Assembly (NCBI RefSeq): GCF_000282335.1
Contig: NZ_AKJM01000107.1
Coordinates: forward strand, 1 to 64,000
DNA: 64,000 bases
Origin: Pseudomonas sp. GM48
GTDB lineage: Bacteria; Pseudomonadota; Gammaproteobacteria; Pseudomonadales; Pseudomonadaceae
Direction: 5' to 3'
The notes beneath the pieces are model-generated. The model ran no database searches. It was not told the DNA's origin and was given only the letters and a program-made list of their open reading frames with translations. Positions 15,867 through 24,497 of this stretch are shown in pieces (positions within the stretch are counted from its first letter, which is position 1; the number at the start of each line of letters is the position of its first letter). Both the position numbers and the translations under genes were made by a program.

Positions 15867-17201
15867 ATGACGACTCGTCAGCCACTGTACAAATCCCTGT
15901 ATTTCCAGGTGATCGTTGCAATTGTCATCGGTATCTTGCTCGGTCACTTCTATCCGCAGCTCGGTGTGGCGGTAAAGCCGCTGGGTGACGGGTTCATCAA
16001 ACTGATCAAAATGATCATCGCCCCGATCATCTTCTGCACCGTCGTCAGCGGTATCGCCGGCATGCAGGACATGAAAGCGGTCGGCAAGACTGGCGGTTAC
16101 GCACTCCTTTACTTTGAAATCGTTTCGACCATCGCTTTGCTGGTGGGTCTGGTCGTGGTCAACGTCGTGCAGCCAGGCGCTGGCATGCACATCGACGTGA
16201 GCACACTGGACGCTTCCAAAGTCGCTACCTACGTCGCGGCCGGTGCCGATCAAAGCGTGGTCGGCTTCCTGCTCAACGTGATCCCGACCACCATCGTCGG
16301 CGCGTTCGCCACTGGCGACATCCTGCAAGTGCTGATGTTCTCGGTGATCTTCGGTTTCGCCCTGCATCGCCTGGGTGCCTACGGCAAGCCGATCCTTGAC
16401 TTCATCGATCGCTTCGCCCACGTGATGTTCAACATCATCAACATGATCATGAAGCTCGCGCCAATCGGTGCCTTCGGTGCCATGGCGTTCACCATCGGTG
16501 CCTACGGTGTCGGCTCGCTGGTGCAGTTGGGTCAGTTGATGGCGTGCTTCTACATCACCTGCCTGCTGTTCATCCTGATCGTGCTGGGCGGCATTGCCCG
16601 CATGCACGGCTTCAGCGTTTTGAAAATGATCCGCTACATCCGTGAGGAACTGCTGATCGTGCTGGGTACTTCTTCTTCGGAATCGGTACTGCCACGGATG
16701 CTGGTCAAGATGGAGCGTCTGGGCGCGCAGAAATCTGTCGTGGGTCTGGTGATCCCGACCGGTTACTCGTTCAACCTCGACGGTACCGCCATCTACCTGA
16801 CCATGGCGGCCGTGTTCATTGCCCAGGCAACTGACACCCACATGGACATCACGCACCAAATCACCCTGCTGGTGGTGTTGTTGCTGTCCTCCAAAGGCGC
16901 CGCCGGTGTAACTGGTTCGGGCTTCATCGTACTGGCAGCCACCCTGTCCGCTGTCGGCCACCTGCCGGTTGCCGGCCTGGCGCTGATCCTCGGCATCGAC
17001 CGCTTCATGTCCGAAGCACGCGCCCTGACCAACCTGATCGGCAACGCCGTTGCCACTGTCGTTGTGGCCAAGTGGGTCAAGGAACTGGACACCGACGTGC
17101 TGCAAGCCGAACTGGCCTCGGGCGGTCGCGGCATTGCCGACGAGCCTAAAGACGATGTTTTGGGCCACGTCGAAGGGGTAACCCCGACTAACGCCAAGTA
17201 A
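15867..17201 (+). CDS. dctA: C4-dicarboxylate transporter DctA
   Basis: 444-residue inner-membrane sodium/proton symporter for succinate, fumarate and malate, of the DAACS (glutamate/dicarboxylate) family. Multiple membrane segments are visible, with the family signatures FIKLIKMIIAPIIFCTVVSGIAGM, the serine-rich re-entrant loop VLGTSSSESVLPRM, PTGYSFNLDGTAIYLTMAAVFIAQ and GIDRFMSEARALTNLIGNAVATVVVAKW. The frame opens at 15720, but the ATG at 15867 after TTGAGGAA gives the standard MTTRQPLYKSLYFQV start. Transcribed from the sigma-54 promoter and closed by a terminator. Confidence 0.94.
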   Translation: MTTRQPLYKSLYFQVIVAIVIGILLGHFYPQLGVAVKPLGDGFIKLIKMIIAPIIFCTVVSGIAGMQDMKAVGKTGGYALLYFEIVSTIALLVGLVVVNVVQPGAGMHIDVSTLDASKVATYVAAGADQSVVGFLLNVIPTTIVGAFATGDILQVLMFSVIFGFALHRLGAYGKPILDFIDRFAHVMFNIINMIMKLAPIGAFGAMAFTIGAYGVGSLVQLGQLMACFYITCLLFILIVLGGIARMHGFSVLKMIRYIREELLIVLGTSSSESVLPRMLVKMERLGAQKSVVGLVIPTGYSFNLDGTAIYLTMAAVFIAQATDTHMDITHQITLLVVLLLSSKGAAGVTGSGFIVLAATLSAVGHLPVAGLALILGIDRFMSEARALTNLIGNAVATVVVAKWVKELDTDVLQAELASGGRGIADEPKDDVLGHVEGVTPTNAK

Positions 17202-17215
17202 GCCTTGTTGTAATG

Positions 17216-17240
17216 AAAAACCCGCTTCGGCGGGTTTTTT
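17216..17240 (+). terminator. Terminator of dctA
   Basis: ACCCGC and GCGGGT pair around TTCG, with flanking A and T runs, 15 bp after the dctA stop. Confidence 0.93.
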
Positions 17241-17345
17241 GTTGCCTGTGATTTGAGCGCAACGGTCAGCGTGACTGGCGTATTAGGTGATTGCTGCAAT
17301 GCGTTCGGCTGCCTAGTCTGGAGGCATCGTATAGGGAGAACGCTC

Positions 17346-18527
17346 ATGCTCGGTCCACTGGCATCACTCAAGGTTCTGGATTTCTCGACACTGCTGCCGG
17401 GGCCGTTCGCCTCGTTGCTGCTGGCGGACATGGGCGCCGAAGTGCTGCGCATCGAATCGCCGACCCGCCTGGACCTGCTGCGGGTGTTGCCGCCCCACGA
17501 TCAAGGGGTGTCGGCCAGTCATGCCTACCTCAATCGCAACAAGCGCAGCCTCGCCCTGGACCTCAAGCAGCCTGAGGCACTGGAGGTGATCAGCTCGTTG
17601 CTGCAGGACTACGACATTGTGCTCGAGCAGTTCCGCCCGGGTGTCATGGAGCGTCTGGGTCTGGGCTACGAAGCCCTGAAGGCGATCAATCCGAAACTGA
17701 TTTATGTGTCGATCACCGGCTACGGCCAGACCGGCCCCTACAAGGACCGCGCCGGCCATGACATCAACTACCTGGCCCTGTCCGGGCTGGCGAGTTACAC
17801 CGGCCGTGCCGACAGTGGGCCGCTGCCGTTGGGCATGCAGGTGGCGGATGTCGCCGGTGGCTCGTTGCACGGGGTGATTGGCTTGCTGGCAGCAGTCATT
17901 GCCCGGCAGCAAACCGGTCAGGGCCAGCACCTGGATATCAGCATGACCGACTGCGCGTTCAGCCTGAATGCGATGGCGGGCGCCGGGTATCTGGCCTGTG
18001 GCATTGAGCCAGGGCCGGAAAGCCAGGTGCTCAATGGCGGCAGCTTCTACGATTACTACCGCTCCCGGGACGGGCGCTGGCTGTCGGTGGGCAGCCTGGA
18101 ACCGGCCTTCATGAAGCAGCTGTGCACGGCGTTGGGGCTGGAGGAACTGGCCGGTCTCGGCCTGTCACCGCAACCGGCGCATCAGAAACAGCTTAAAGAT
18201 GCGTTGACGGTCGAATTTGAAAAGCATGACTTTGCCGAGTTGTGTGCGCTGTTCGCGGAGCTGGATGCGTGTGTCGAGCCGGTGTTGGGCCTGGGAGAAG
18301 CGCTGTGTCATCCGCAGTTGCAGGCGCGGGAGCTGGTGGCCGACGTGCCGCGGGGCGATGGTTCAATTCAGGCGCAGATGGCGTGCCCGTTGAAGTTTTC
18401 CGATGGCTTGCCAGAGCCGAAGCATATCGGTGCGACGCTGGGGCAGCATACGGATCAGGTGTTGGGGGAGTTGGGGTTCAGTGCGCAGCGGATTGAGGAA
18501 TTGCGGCGGGCCAAGGTGATTCTCTAG
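17346..18527 (+). CDS. CaiB/BaiF family CoA transferase or acyl-CoA racemase
   Basis: 393-residue class III CoA transferase. N-terminal CoA-binding region (VLDFSTLLPGPFASLLLADMGAEVLRIE, LDLKQPEALEVISSLLQDYDIVLEQFRPGVMERLGLGYE) and the likely catalytic Asp in LGMQVADVAGGSLHGVIGLL. The same fold serves formyl/carnitine-CoA transferases and alpha-methylacyl-CoA racemases, and the sequence near the Asp is closest to the racemase type. AGGGAGAA precedes the ATG. It has no catabolic partner gene next to it, so the substrate is not inferable. Confidence 0.85.
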   Translation: MLGPLASLKVLDFSTLLPGPFASLLLADMGAEVLRIESPTRLDLLRVLPPHDQGVSASHAYLNRNKRSLALDLKQPEALEVISSLLQDYDIVLEQFRPGVMERLGLGYEALKAINPKLIYVSITGYGQTGPYKDRAGHDINYLALSGLASYTGRADSGPLPLGMQVADVAGGSLHGVIGLLAAVIARQQTGQGQHLDISMTDCAFSLNAMAGAGYLACGIEPGPESQVLNGGSFYDYYRSRDGRWLSVGSLEPAFMKQLCTALGLEELAGLGLSPQPAHQKQLKDALTVEFEKHDFAELCALFAELDACVEPVLGLGEALCHPQLQARELVADVPRGDGSIQAQMACPLKFSDGLPEPKHIGATLGQHTDQVLGELGFSAQRIEELRRAKVIL

Positions 18528-18538
18528 GGCCTGCTTCG

Positions 18539-18614
18539 GCCTCTTCGCGAGCAAGCCCGCTCCCACAGGGTGGCATAGATCCAGTGTGGGAGCGGGCTTG
18601 CCCGCGAAGAGGCC
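18539..18614. repeat. REPIN (A-type)
   Basis: Inverted REP copies with a short, about 20-bp spacer. Left copy TCGCGAGCAAGCCCGCTCCC, right copy with GCCCGCGAAGAGGCC. Located between convergent genes. Confidence 0.9.
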
Positions 18615-18636
18615 AGTGCAGTCACCAAAAAAACAA

Positions 18637-19131
18637 CTACTCGACCCGCATCTCCCCACTGAACACCAAGGTATGGCGACAGCGCCGGCACAAATACCGC
18701 CGCCCTTGCCGCACCAGGCTGTGGCGCTGGGCCGAGAACGGGAAGTCGCTGTCGGCGCACGGGCACTTGTAGATGTAGCGGGTCACGCTGCGGCGTTTGA
18801 CGTCATAGGTGTGGCAGCGGTTAGGCGGCAGTTCGTACACGCCGCGCATGATCAATTGCCACTCTTCACCATGGGGCTGGATGCGGTCGCCGAACAGTTG
18901 ATGGGCGATCAGGTGCGCGACTTCATGGGCCACGGTCTGCTTGAGGAAATCTTCGGTGTTTTCCCGGTACAGCTGCGGGTTGAAGCGCAGCAGGTTCTCG
19001 TGCAAATGCGCGACACCGGCTTTTTGCCCGCGCAGCTTGAGGCTCACCACGGGGCGCTTGAAAGATCGTTTGAAAAAGGATTCGGCGAGTTGGAAACAGT
19101 CTTCGACGCGGGTATTGAGTTGCTCGGGCAT
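18637..19131 (-). CDS. sprT: SprT-family zinc metalloprotease-like protein
   Basis: 164 residues. Zinc-binding motif HEVAH (H69, E70, H73) in VAHEVAHLIAHQLFG, and a C-terminal zinc ribbon (YKCPCADSDF...YLCRRCRHTLVF), the arrangement of bacterial SprT and the core of eukaryotic Spartan. GGAG precedes the ATG at 19131. The biological role of bacterial SprT is poorly defined; the domain call is firm, the function is not. Confidence 0.88.
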   Translation of the reverse strand: MPEQLNTRVEDCFQLAESFFKRSFKRPVVSLKLRGQKAGVAHLHENLLRFNPQLYRENTEDFLKQTVAHEVAHLIAHQLFGDRIQPHGEEWQLIMRGVYELPPNRCHTYDVKRRSVTRYIYKCPCADSDFPFSAQRHSLVRQGRRYLCRRCRHTLVFSGEMRVE

Positions 19132-19233
19132 GCTTGATGGATCTCCAGAGCGCTCGAGTATGCCGCAACCCTCGGGCCTTGCGAATCGCCAGGTTGCCGA
19201 ATGGTCGTGTGCCTTTTTGTTACCGAAGAATCA

Positions 19234-19257
19234 AAAGGCCGCCTTGCGGCGGCCTTT
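19234..19257 (-). terminator. Terminator downstream of the Yip1-family gene
   Basis: AAAGGCCGCC and GGCGGCCTTT form a perfect 10-bp stem around TTGC, about 30 bp beyond the stop of the minus-strand membrane-protein gene. Flanking A-runs supply the U tract. Confidence 0.85.
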
Positions 19258-19288
19258 GTCGGCAGTTCTGATTTTCAGTGATGAACGG

Positions 19289-19891
19289 TTAACTGGTGTA
19301 GACCGGCCCCACGCCGAGTCCCCAGACAATCACAGTGAACGCCATGATGGCGACCAGCACCACCAGGCCTACGGCGAGCACTGAACTTGAAAACAGGAAG
19401 CCCTCGTCTGATGGAATGTTCATGAATGTCGGTAAGCCCACATACAGCAAGTACACCGTGTAGCAGATGGCTGCGGTGCCGACGATCATCCCCAGCCACA
19501 AGTGCGGGTACAAGGCGGCAAGGCCGCCGATGAACAGCGGTGTAGCGGTGTAGGTTGCAAACGCAATGCAGCGGGCAAGGCTTGGGTTGGCGTCATAGGT
19601 GCGGGCCATCCAGTGGATGAATGCGCCCATTACCGCGACACCACCGAGCATCGCCAGGTACGACATGACCGTCATCCATATCGCGCTTTCTACGGTCAGC
19701 ATCACGGGAGGCCGATTGCCGATGACCCAGCCGACCTGTGTGGTGCCAATAAAGGCAGACACGGCAGGGATCGCCGCCAGGATCAGCGTATGGGTCAGGT
19801 ACATGTGGCTGATACTTTCCTCTTGGTCGCCACGGATTTCTTTCCATTCTTGGTCAGGGTGGGTGAAGAGCCCCACTACGTGATGGATCAT
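19289..19891 (-). CDS. Yip1/DUF1282-family inner-membrane protein
   Basis: 200 residues with about five hydrophobic segments (LTHTLILAAIPAVSAFIGTTQVGWVIG, SAIWMTVMSYLAMLGGVAVMGAFIHWMA, IAFATYTATPLFIGGLAALYPHLWLGMIVG, AAICYTVYLLYVGLPTFM, VLAVGLVVLVAIMAFTVIVWGLGV). The pattern matches the Yip1 family. The ATG at 19891 after GAGGAG is preferred over the GTG at 19900. Function is unknown; it stands alone on this strand. Confidence 0.8.
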   Translation of the reverse strand: MIHHVVGLFTHPDQEWKEIRGDQEESISHMYLTHTLILAAIPAVSAFIGTTQVGWVIGNRPPVMLTVESAIWMTVMSYLAMLGGVAVMGAFIHWMARTYDANPSLARCIAFATYTATPLFIGGLAALYPHLWLGMIVGTAAICYTVYLLYVGLPTFMNIPSDEGFLFSSSVLAVGLVVLVAIMAFTVIVWGLGVGPVYTS

Positions 19892-20174
19892 GCCAGTCAC
19901 TCCTCTTTGTTTTACCGTCGCCCCCCAGTGGAGCGCCTACGGGCCAATGCGGCCAGGCAAGTCATAGGTCTGAAGATAATATGCGACCTTATGTCGCAGT
20001 ATAGGGAGGAGTTTCCCCAGAGGGAGTAGGGGCATTAGAGCAAATCGCGCTGTAAACACAATTGTTAATCGCCGTCGGGTCTGTGCGGTGTGACACCTGT
20101 GGCGAGGCACTTCGCCCCTGAAGCGTTTTTGCGTAAAATGCGGGCCTTTCGTCACACCTCACGGATTTCGCGTC

Positions 20175-20999
20175 ATGGGCACTCTCACGGTCAACCAGAA
20201 CAAACTGCAAAAGCGCCTTCGCCGACAGGCCGGAGAGGCGGTCGCCGATTTCAATATGATCGAAGACGGCGACAAGGTCATGGTCTGCCTGTCCGGTGGC
20301 AAGGACAGCTACACCATGCTCGACGTGTTGATGCATTTGCAGAAGGTCGCGCCGATCAAGTTCGAGATCGTGGCCGTGAACATGGACCAGAAGCAGCCCG
20401 GCTTCCCGGAGCACGTGCTGCCGGCTTATCTCAAAGAGCTGGGCATCGAGTACCACATCGTCGAGAAAGACACTTACTCGGTGGTCAAGGAACTGATCCC
20501 GGAAGGCAAGACCACATGCTCGCTGTGCTCGCGCCTGCGTCGCGGCACGCTCTACACCTTCGCCGACGAAATCGGCGCAACCAAGATGGCCCTCGGTCAC
20601 CATCGCGACGACATCGTCGAAACGTTCTTCCTGAACATGTTCTTCAACGGTTCGCTCAAGGCCATGCCGCCCAAACTGCGTGCCGACGATGGCCGCAACG
20701 TGGTGATCCGCCCGCTGGCCTACTGCAACGAAAAAGACATCCAGGCTTACTCGGATCTCAAACAGTTCCCGATCATTCCGTGCAACCTCTGTGGTTCCCA
20801 GGAAAACCTGCAGCGCCAGGTGGTCAAGGAAATGCTGCTGGACTGGGAGCGCAAGACTCCGGGCCGTACCGAGAGTATTTTCCGCAGTCTGCAGAACGTG
20901 ATTCCGTCGCAACTGGCGGACCGCAACCTGTTCGACTTCACCAGCCTCAAGATCGACGAAAGCGCGGCTTCGCGCTTCGTCAACGTGGTCAACCTCTGA
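20175..20999 (+). CDS. ttcA: tRNA 2-thiocytidine biosynthesis protein TtcA
   Basis: 274-residue cytoplasmic enzyme installing 2-thiocytidine at tRNA position 32. PP-loop ATPase motif SGGKDS (VMVCLSGGKDSYTML), the CxxC pair binding the iron-sulfur cluster in TTCSLCSRLRRGTLY, and a third Cys in IPCNLCGSQENLQR, all diagnostic of TtcA. The ATG at 20175 starts MGTLTVNQNKLQKRLRRQ. Stands alone, with a 283-bp divergent gap to the Yip1-like gene. Confidence 0.94.
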   Translation: MGTLTVNQNKLQKRLRRQAGEAVADFNMIEDGDKVMVCLSGGKDSYTMLDVLMHLQKVAPIKFEIVAVNMDQKQPGFPEHVLPAYLKELGIEYHIVEKDTYSVVKELIPEGKTTCSLCSRLRRGTLYTFADEIGATKMALGHHRDDIVETFFLNMFFNGSLKAMPPKLRADDGRNVVIRPLAYCNEKDIQAYSDLKQFPIIPCNLCGSQENLQRQVVKEMLLDWERKTPGRTESIFRSLQNVIPSQLADRNLFDFTSLKIDESAASRFVNVVNL

Positions 21000-21006
21000 T
21001 CAAAAC

Positions 21007-21145
21007 TGTGGGAGCGGGCCTGTGGCGAGGGGGCTTGCCCCCGTTGGGCTGCGAAGCGGCCCCAAGATGTCTGATGTAGCAAAGATCTTGTGAGTGCTAC
21101 GCACTCAAACGGGGGCAAGCCCCCTCGCCACAAGCCCGCTCCCAC
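21007..21145. repeat. A-type REP split by a B-type repeat (nested element)
   Basis: The outer ends are GTGGGAGCGGGC (left) and GCCCGCTCCCAC (right), the two arms of an A-type REP. Between them (about 21020-21133) sits a complete B-type element beginning CTGTGGCGAGGGGGCTTGC and ending in its inverted copy GCAAGCCCCCTCGCCACA. The simplest reading is insertion of a B-type REPIN into an older A-type palindrome. Confidence 0.85.
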
Positions 21146-21177
21146 TTTGTTTTTCGTTTCAATCCTCAGGAGAGGGC

Positions 21178-21852
21178 ATGCGCGATTACAAGTGGCTTAA
21201 TGAGTACTGTCTGAACCGCTTCGGTTCGGCGGCTGAACTGGAAGCCCATCTGCCCGTTCCCAAAACTCCGGCGCAACTGCGCAAGATCAGCGACGATCGT
21301 TACCTCTCGATGATGGCGCTACGGGTATTCCGCGCCGGACTCAAACACAGCCTGGTGGATGCCAAGTGGCCGGCTTTCGAAGAAGTGTTCTTCAAGTTCG
21401 ACCCGGAAAAAGTCGTGTTGATGAGCGCCGAGCACCTTGAGCGCCTGATGCAGGACACGCGGATCATTCGTCACCTGGGCAAGCTCAAGAGTGTGCCGCG
21501 CAATGCGCAGTTCATATTGGACGTGGCCCATGAAAAGGGCAGCTTCGGTGCGCTGATCGCCGACTGGCCGGTGACCGATATCGTCGGGCTCTGGACCTTC
21601 CTGAAAAAACGCGGACATCAGTTGGGCGGCCTGTCAGCCCCGCGCTTCTTGCGCATGATCGGCAAGGACACCTTTGTACCGAGCTACGACGTGGTGGCGG
21701 CGCTGAATGCGCAGGAGATCATCGACAAGGTGCCGAGCAGTTTGCGCGACCTGGCGTTGGTGCAGGACGTGTTCAACCAGTGGCATGAGGAAAGTGGCGG
21801 GCGGCCGATGAGCCAGATTTCGATGATGCTGGCTTATACCGTCAATCATTGA
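21178..21852 (+). CDS. DNA-3-methyladenine glycosylase I-like protein
   Basis: 224 residues resembling the Tag/HhH-GPD alkylation-repair family. Visible are YLSMMALRVFRAGLKHSLVDAKWPAFEEVFFKFDPEKV, a region corresponding to the family block around RNAQFILDVAHEKGSFGALIADWP, and GHQLGGLSAPRFLRMIGKDTFVPSYDVVAALN. It lacks the N-terminal zinc-binding Cys of E. coli Tag, so it belongs to a divergent subgroup. AGGAGAGG precedes the ATG. It would remove 3-methyladenine from DNA, but activity in this subgroup is inferred. Confidence 0.8.
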   Translation: MRDYKWLNEYCLNRFGSAAELEAHLPVPKTPAQLRKISDDRYLSMMALRVFRAGLKHSLVDAKWPAFEEVFFKFDPEKVVLMSAEHLERLMQDTRIIRHLGKLKSVPRNAQFILDVAHEKGSFGALIADWPVTDIVGLWTFLKKRGHQLGGLSAPRFLRMIGKDTFVPSYDVVAALNAQEIIDKVPSSLRDLALVQDVFNQWHEESGGRPMSQISMMLAYTVNH

Positions 21853-21867
21853 GACCGCGTCGCCCCC

Positions 21868-21936
21868 TTCGCGAGCAAGCCCGCTCCCACAAGGACCGCG
21901 TGAACCCTGTGGGAGCGGGCTTGCTCGCGAAGGCGA
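21868..21936. repeat. REPIN (A-type), short spacer
   Basis: Two inverted A-type REP copies, 16-20 bp apart, fill the space between two convergent genes. Confidence 0.9.
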
Positions 21937-21940
21937 TGTA

Positions 21941-22366
21941 TCAGGCGACGGAAATCTCACCCTCGCCAGCCAGCTTACGGTTCAACTGGTACCGCCAGCG
22001 CACATACAACAGCGCCGAGCAGAACACCGCCAGGCTCGCGCCCATCTCCAGCAAGCCGAAGATTTGCCGGTTCGGGTCATAGGCAGCCAATGCGCCCTTG
22101 ATGAAAAACAGGTTCACCACAAAGCACATCCACGAATGCCCGCGAGGGCTGCCGACGATCATCCCCGGCGCCAAAATCAGCAGTGGCACCAGCTCGATCA
22201 ACAGGATCACCCAAGGGCGTGCCCCATGCAGATCGGCGATCGCCAGGTAGTAAACGCAAAGCAGCCCCACCAGACCGAAAAAGCACAGCAGGCTGATGGC
22301 GCGCATTGCCTTGACGCGTGGTTCGAGCCATTCGAGGGCGGGCAGGATCTTCGGCTTCTTGGCCAC
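21941..22366 (-). CDS. DUF2069 inner-membrane protein
   Basis: 141 residues with four predicted helices (AISLLCFFGLVGLLCVYYLAI, PWVILLIELVPLLILAPGMIV, SWMCFVVNLFFIKGALAAY, GASLAVFCSALLYVRWRYQ). GSPRGHSWMCFVVNLFF is typical of DUF2069. The start is a GTG at 22366, preceded by GGAGA and lying next to the wrbA stop (TGAGGTG). The same three-gene order arsC-like, wrbA, DUF2069 is known in P. aeruginosa. Function unknown. Confidence 0.85.
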   Translation of the reverse strand: MAKKPKILPALEWLEPRVKAMRAISLLCFFGLVGLLCVYYLAIADLHGARPWVILLIELVPLLILAPGMIVGSPRGHSWMCFVVNLFFIKGALAAYDPNRQIFGLLEMGASLAVFCSALLYVRWRYQLNRKLAGEGEISVA

Positions 22367-22367
22367 C

Positions 22368-22964
22368 TCAGCTCTCCAGTTTCTGCGCAGTCTTGGCCAG
22401 GCGCATGCCGAGTGCCCGGCACAGCGCCACTTCATGGGCGTCCAGGCCGCTTTTGCCATCAGCACCGGCGTGGTGGCTGGCGCCGTATGGCGTGCCGCCA
22501 CCCTGGGTTTCCAGCAGTGCCGATTCGCTGTACGGCAGGCCGGTGATCAGCATGCCGTGGTGCAACAACGGCAACATCATCGACAGCAGCGTGGTTTCCT
22601 GGCCGCCGTGCAGGCTTGCCGTGGAGGTGAACACACCGGCCGGTTTACCGACCAAAGCGCCGGTCAGCCACAGGTTGCTGGTGCCATCGAGAAAGTACTT
22701 GAGCGGCGCCGCCATGTTGCCGAAGCGGGTCGGGCTGCCGAGCGCCAGGCCGGCGCAGTTCTTCAGGTCGTCGAGGCTGGCATACAGCGCACCTTCGTCG
22801 GGAATTTCCGGCGCAACGGCTTCGCACTCGGTGGAAATCGCCGGCACCGTGCGCAGGCGGGCCTCAAGCCCGGCCTGTTCGACACCACGGGCAATCTGCC
22901 GGGCCATTTCGTTGGTCGAGCCGCTGCGGCTGTAGTACAGAACCAGAATGTACGGCGCACTCAT
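22368..22964 (-). CDS. wrbA: NAD(P)H:quinone oxidoreductase WrbA
   Basis: 198-residue flavodoxin-fold FMN enzyme that reduces quinones by two electrons. FMN-binding loop near the start (ILVLYYSRSGSTNEMARQIARG), GSPTRFGNMAAPLKYFLDGT and FTSTASLHGGQETTLLSMMLPLLHHGM are WrbA/flavodoxin signatures. Starts inside the ATGA overlap with the upstream arsC-like gene and abuts the DUF2069 gene, forming a three-gene operon. Confidence 0.93.
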   Translation of the reverse strand: MSAPYILVLYYSRSGSTNEMARQIARGVEQAGLEARLRTVPAISTECEAVAPEIPDEGALYASLDDLKNCAGLALGSPTRFGNMAAPLKYFLDGTSNLWLTGALVGKPAGVFTSTASLHGGQETTLLSMMLPLLHHGMLITGLPYSESALLETQGGGTPYGASHHAGADGKSGLDAHEVALCRALGMRLAKTAQKLES

Positions 22965-23314
22965 GGCAACAGTTCCAGGATCTGCTCCGGTGGGCGGCCG
23001 ATGATGGCTTTGTCGCCGAGTTCAAGAATCGGTCGCTCCATCAGTTTCGGGTGGGCGGCGATGGCGGCGATCAATTGCGCTTCGCTCAGGCTGCTGTCGG
23101 CCAGATTGAGAGCTTTGTACTCGTCCTCGCCAGTGCGCAGCAATTGCCGGGCGCTGATTCCGAGTTTGCCCAGCAGGCTCTGGATTTGCGTGGCGTCCAG
23201 CGGGGTTTCCAGGTAACGGACCACGGTCGGCGTCAGGCCACGGGCTTCAAGCAGTTCGAGCGCACCGCGGGATTTCGAGCAGCGCGGGTTGTGATAAAGC
23301 GTCAGATCGGTCAT
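22961..23314 (-). CDS. arsC: ArsC-family (glutaredoxin-dependent) arsenate reductase-like protein
   Basis: 117 residues. Thioredoxin-like ArsC fold with the catalytic Cys in LYHNPRCSKSRGALELLE and the conserved Arg-rich segments (LGISARQLLRTGEDEYKAL, HPKLMERPILE). True arsenate reduction is plausible, but there is no ars operon here, and the link with wrbA suggests a general redox role. First gene of the arsC-wrbA-DUF2069 operon. Confidence 0.9.
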   Translation of the reverse strand: MTDLTLYHNPRCSKSRGALELLEARGLTPTVVRYLETPLDATQIQSLLGKLGISARQLLRTGEDEYKALNLADSSLSEAQLIAAIAAHPKLMERPILELGDKAIIGRPPEQILELLP

Positions 23315-23428
23315 GAGCGGGTCGCATCTTGCGTAAGGTGGCGGCTATTCTAACTGTGCAGCGCGCAATCCAGAACCGTGAGAGGCGATGGGTCGCAGGC
23401 GCATTCAATTTTTGACAAGGAAAACGAC

Positions 23429-23896
23429 ATGACAAGGCGACTGGCAGCGGCATTGGCGATCATCGGAACGTTGATGCTGGGGGGCTGCGGTATTGACTAT
23501 GGCATCGATCAGAATGGTCAGAAAGTCGCCGCCGACCGACTGGACGGCAAATGGCTGGTGCTCAACTACTGGGCGGAGTGGTGCGGACCGTGCCGTACCG
23601 AGATTCCGGAGTTGAACACTTTGGCCGAGCAGCTCAAGGACAAGAAAATCGCTGTGTTCGGGGTCAACTTCGACAACGTCCAGGGGCAGGAGCTGAAGGG
23701 CGCGAGCGAGAAACTGGGGATCAGGTTCACGGTGCTGGCCCAGGACCCTTCCGAACTGTTCGAGCTGCCGCGCAGCGAGGCGTTGCCGGTGACGTACATC
23801 ATCGATAACAAGGGCAAGGTGCGTGAGCAGTTGATGGGTGAGCAGACGGCGGCGGGGGTGCTGGCGAAGCTTGAGGCGTTGCAGGCTAAAAACTGA
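23429..23896 (+). CDS. TlpA-like thioredoxin-fold lipoprotein
   Basis: 155 residues. A lipoprotein signal peptide ends in the lipobox LGGC (lipidated C20), placing it on the periplasmic face of a membrane. The thioredoxin domain carries WAEWCGPCRTEIPELNTLA with redox pair C52/C55 and the cis-Pro segment EALPVTYIIDNKGKV. AAGGAAAA precedes the ATG. Likely a periplasmic disulfide reductase or oxidase; the partner is unknown. Confidence 0.88.
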   Translation: MTRRLAAALAIIGTLMLGGCGIDYGIDQNGQKVAADRLDGKWLVLNYWAEWCGPCRTEIPELNTLAEQLKDKKIAVFGVNFDNVQGQELKGASEKLGIRFTVLAQDPSELFELPRSEALPVTYIIDNKGKVREQLMGEQTAAGVLAKLEALQAKN

Positions 23897-23915
23897 TTTG
23901 TGGCCAAGGACGCTT

Positions 23916-24065
23916 TTGTGGCGAGGGGGCTTGCCCCCGTTGGGCTGCGAAGCAGCCCTAATCCCAGCCACTACGTTTAATCGGATTCATCGTGTCCGCC
24001 GGTTTGCGACTGCTACGCAGCCGAACGGGGGCAAGCCCCCTCGCCACAAAAGCCCCTCGCCACAG
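23916..24065. repeat. B-type repeat with extra terminal partial copy
   Basis: Inverted B-type cores (TGTGGCGAGGGGGCTTGC from 23917, GCAAGCCCCCTCGCCACA ending near 24046) are followed at once by a second partial right end (GCCCCTCGCCACAG to 24065). Like the element at 10467, one end is duplicated. Confidence 0.85.
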
Positions 24066-24092
24066 GTTTCACCCAGCTGACATTGAGGGCGA

Positions 24093-24497
24093 TCAACCCT
24101 CCTCAAGCCACCAGCGCAGCGGCTTGCCTTCGGCTGGCCAGAAGCGTATCTGCTCGATCGGGGAGACGTCCCAGTGCTGGACATTTTCCAGTGCCTGGAG
24201 GAAGCGTTTTTCCTGTTCCATCAGCGCCGGCGCGCACAGTTTGCGGGTGCTGCCAATTTTGCCGAAGGTCAGCTTGTTGCCTTCCAGGGTGTACGGCGCG
24301 AACCAGTGGTTGCAACCACCACTGCCGTAGGCCCGGCCATCCTCGTCGAGGGTGATGGTCAGGTGGCTGTAGTCCATCAACGGCCGCTCACCGATCCATT
24401 CCAGAATGTAGCTGCGGTTCTGTTGCAGTTGCACCGGCTCGGCGGCGCAGCCCAGCAGGCTGGCGCTGACCGTGGCGGTCAGAGCGAGGCGTTTCAT
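24093..24497 (-). CDS. META-domain (HslJ-like) lipoprotein
   Basis: 134 residues. Lipoprotein signal with LLGC (lipidated C17), then a META/HslJ domain: YILEWIGERPLMDYSHLTITLDEDGRAYGSGGCNHWFAPYTLEGNKLTFGKIGSTRKLCAPALMEQEKRFLQAL, with the family's conserved CN and K/C pattern. Start at 24497 after AGGAG. Its ATG shares a base with the TGA of the upstream gene (TGATG), so the two are co-translated. Role unknown; HslJ is linked to heat-shock and novobiocin tolerance in E. coli. Confidence 0.82.
   Translation of the reverse strand: MKRLALTATVSASLLGCAAEPVQLQQNRSYILEWIGERPLMDYSHLTITLDEDGRAYGSGGCNHWFAPYTLEGNKLTFGKIGSTRKLCAPALMEQEKRFLQALENVQHWDVSPIEQIRFWPAEGKPLRWWLEEG

Noticed and set aside
20090..21079. 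A 329-codon plus-strand frame overlapping ttcA
   Set aside because: It is out of frame with ttcA, Arg/Gln/Pro-rich and has no motif; ttcA is clearly the real gene.
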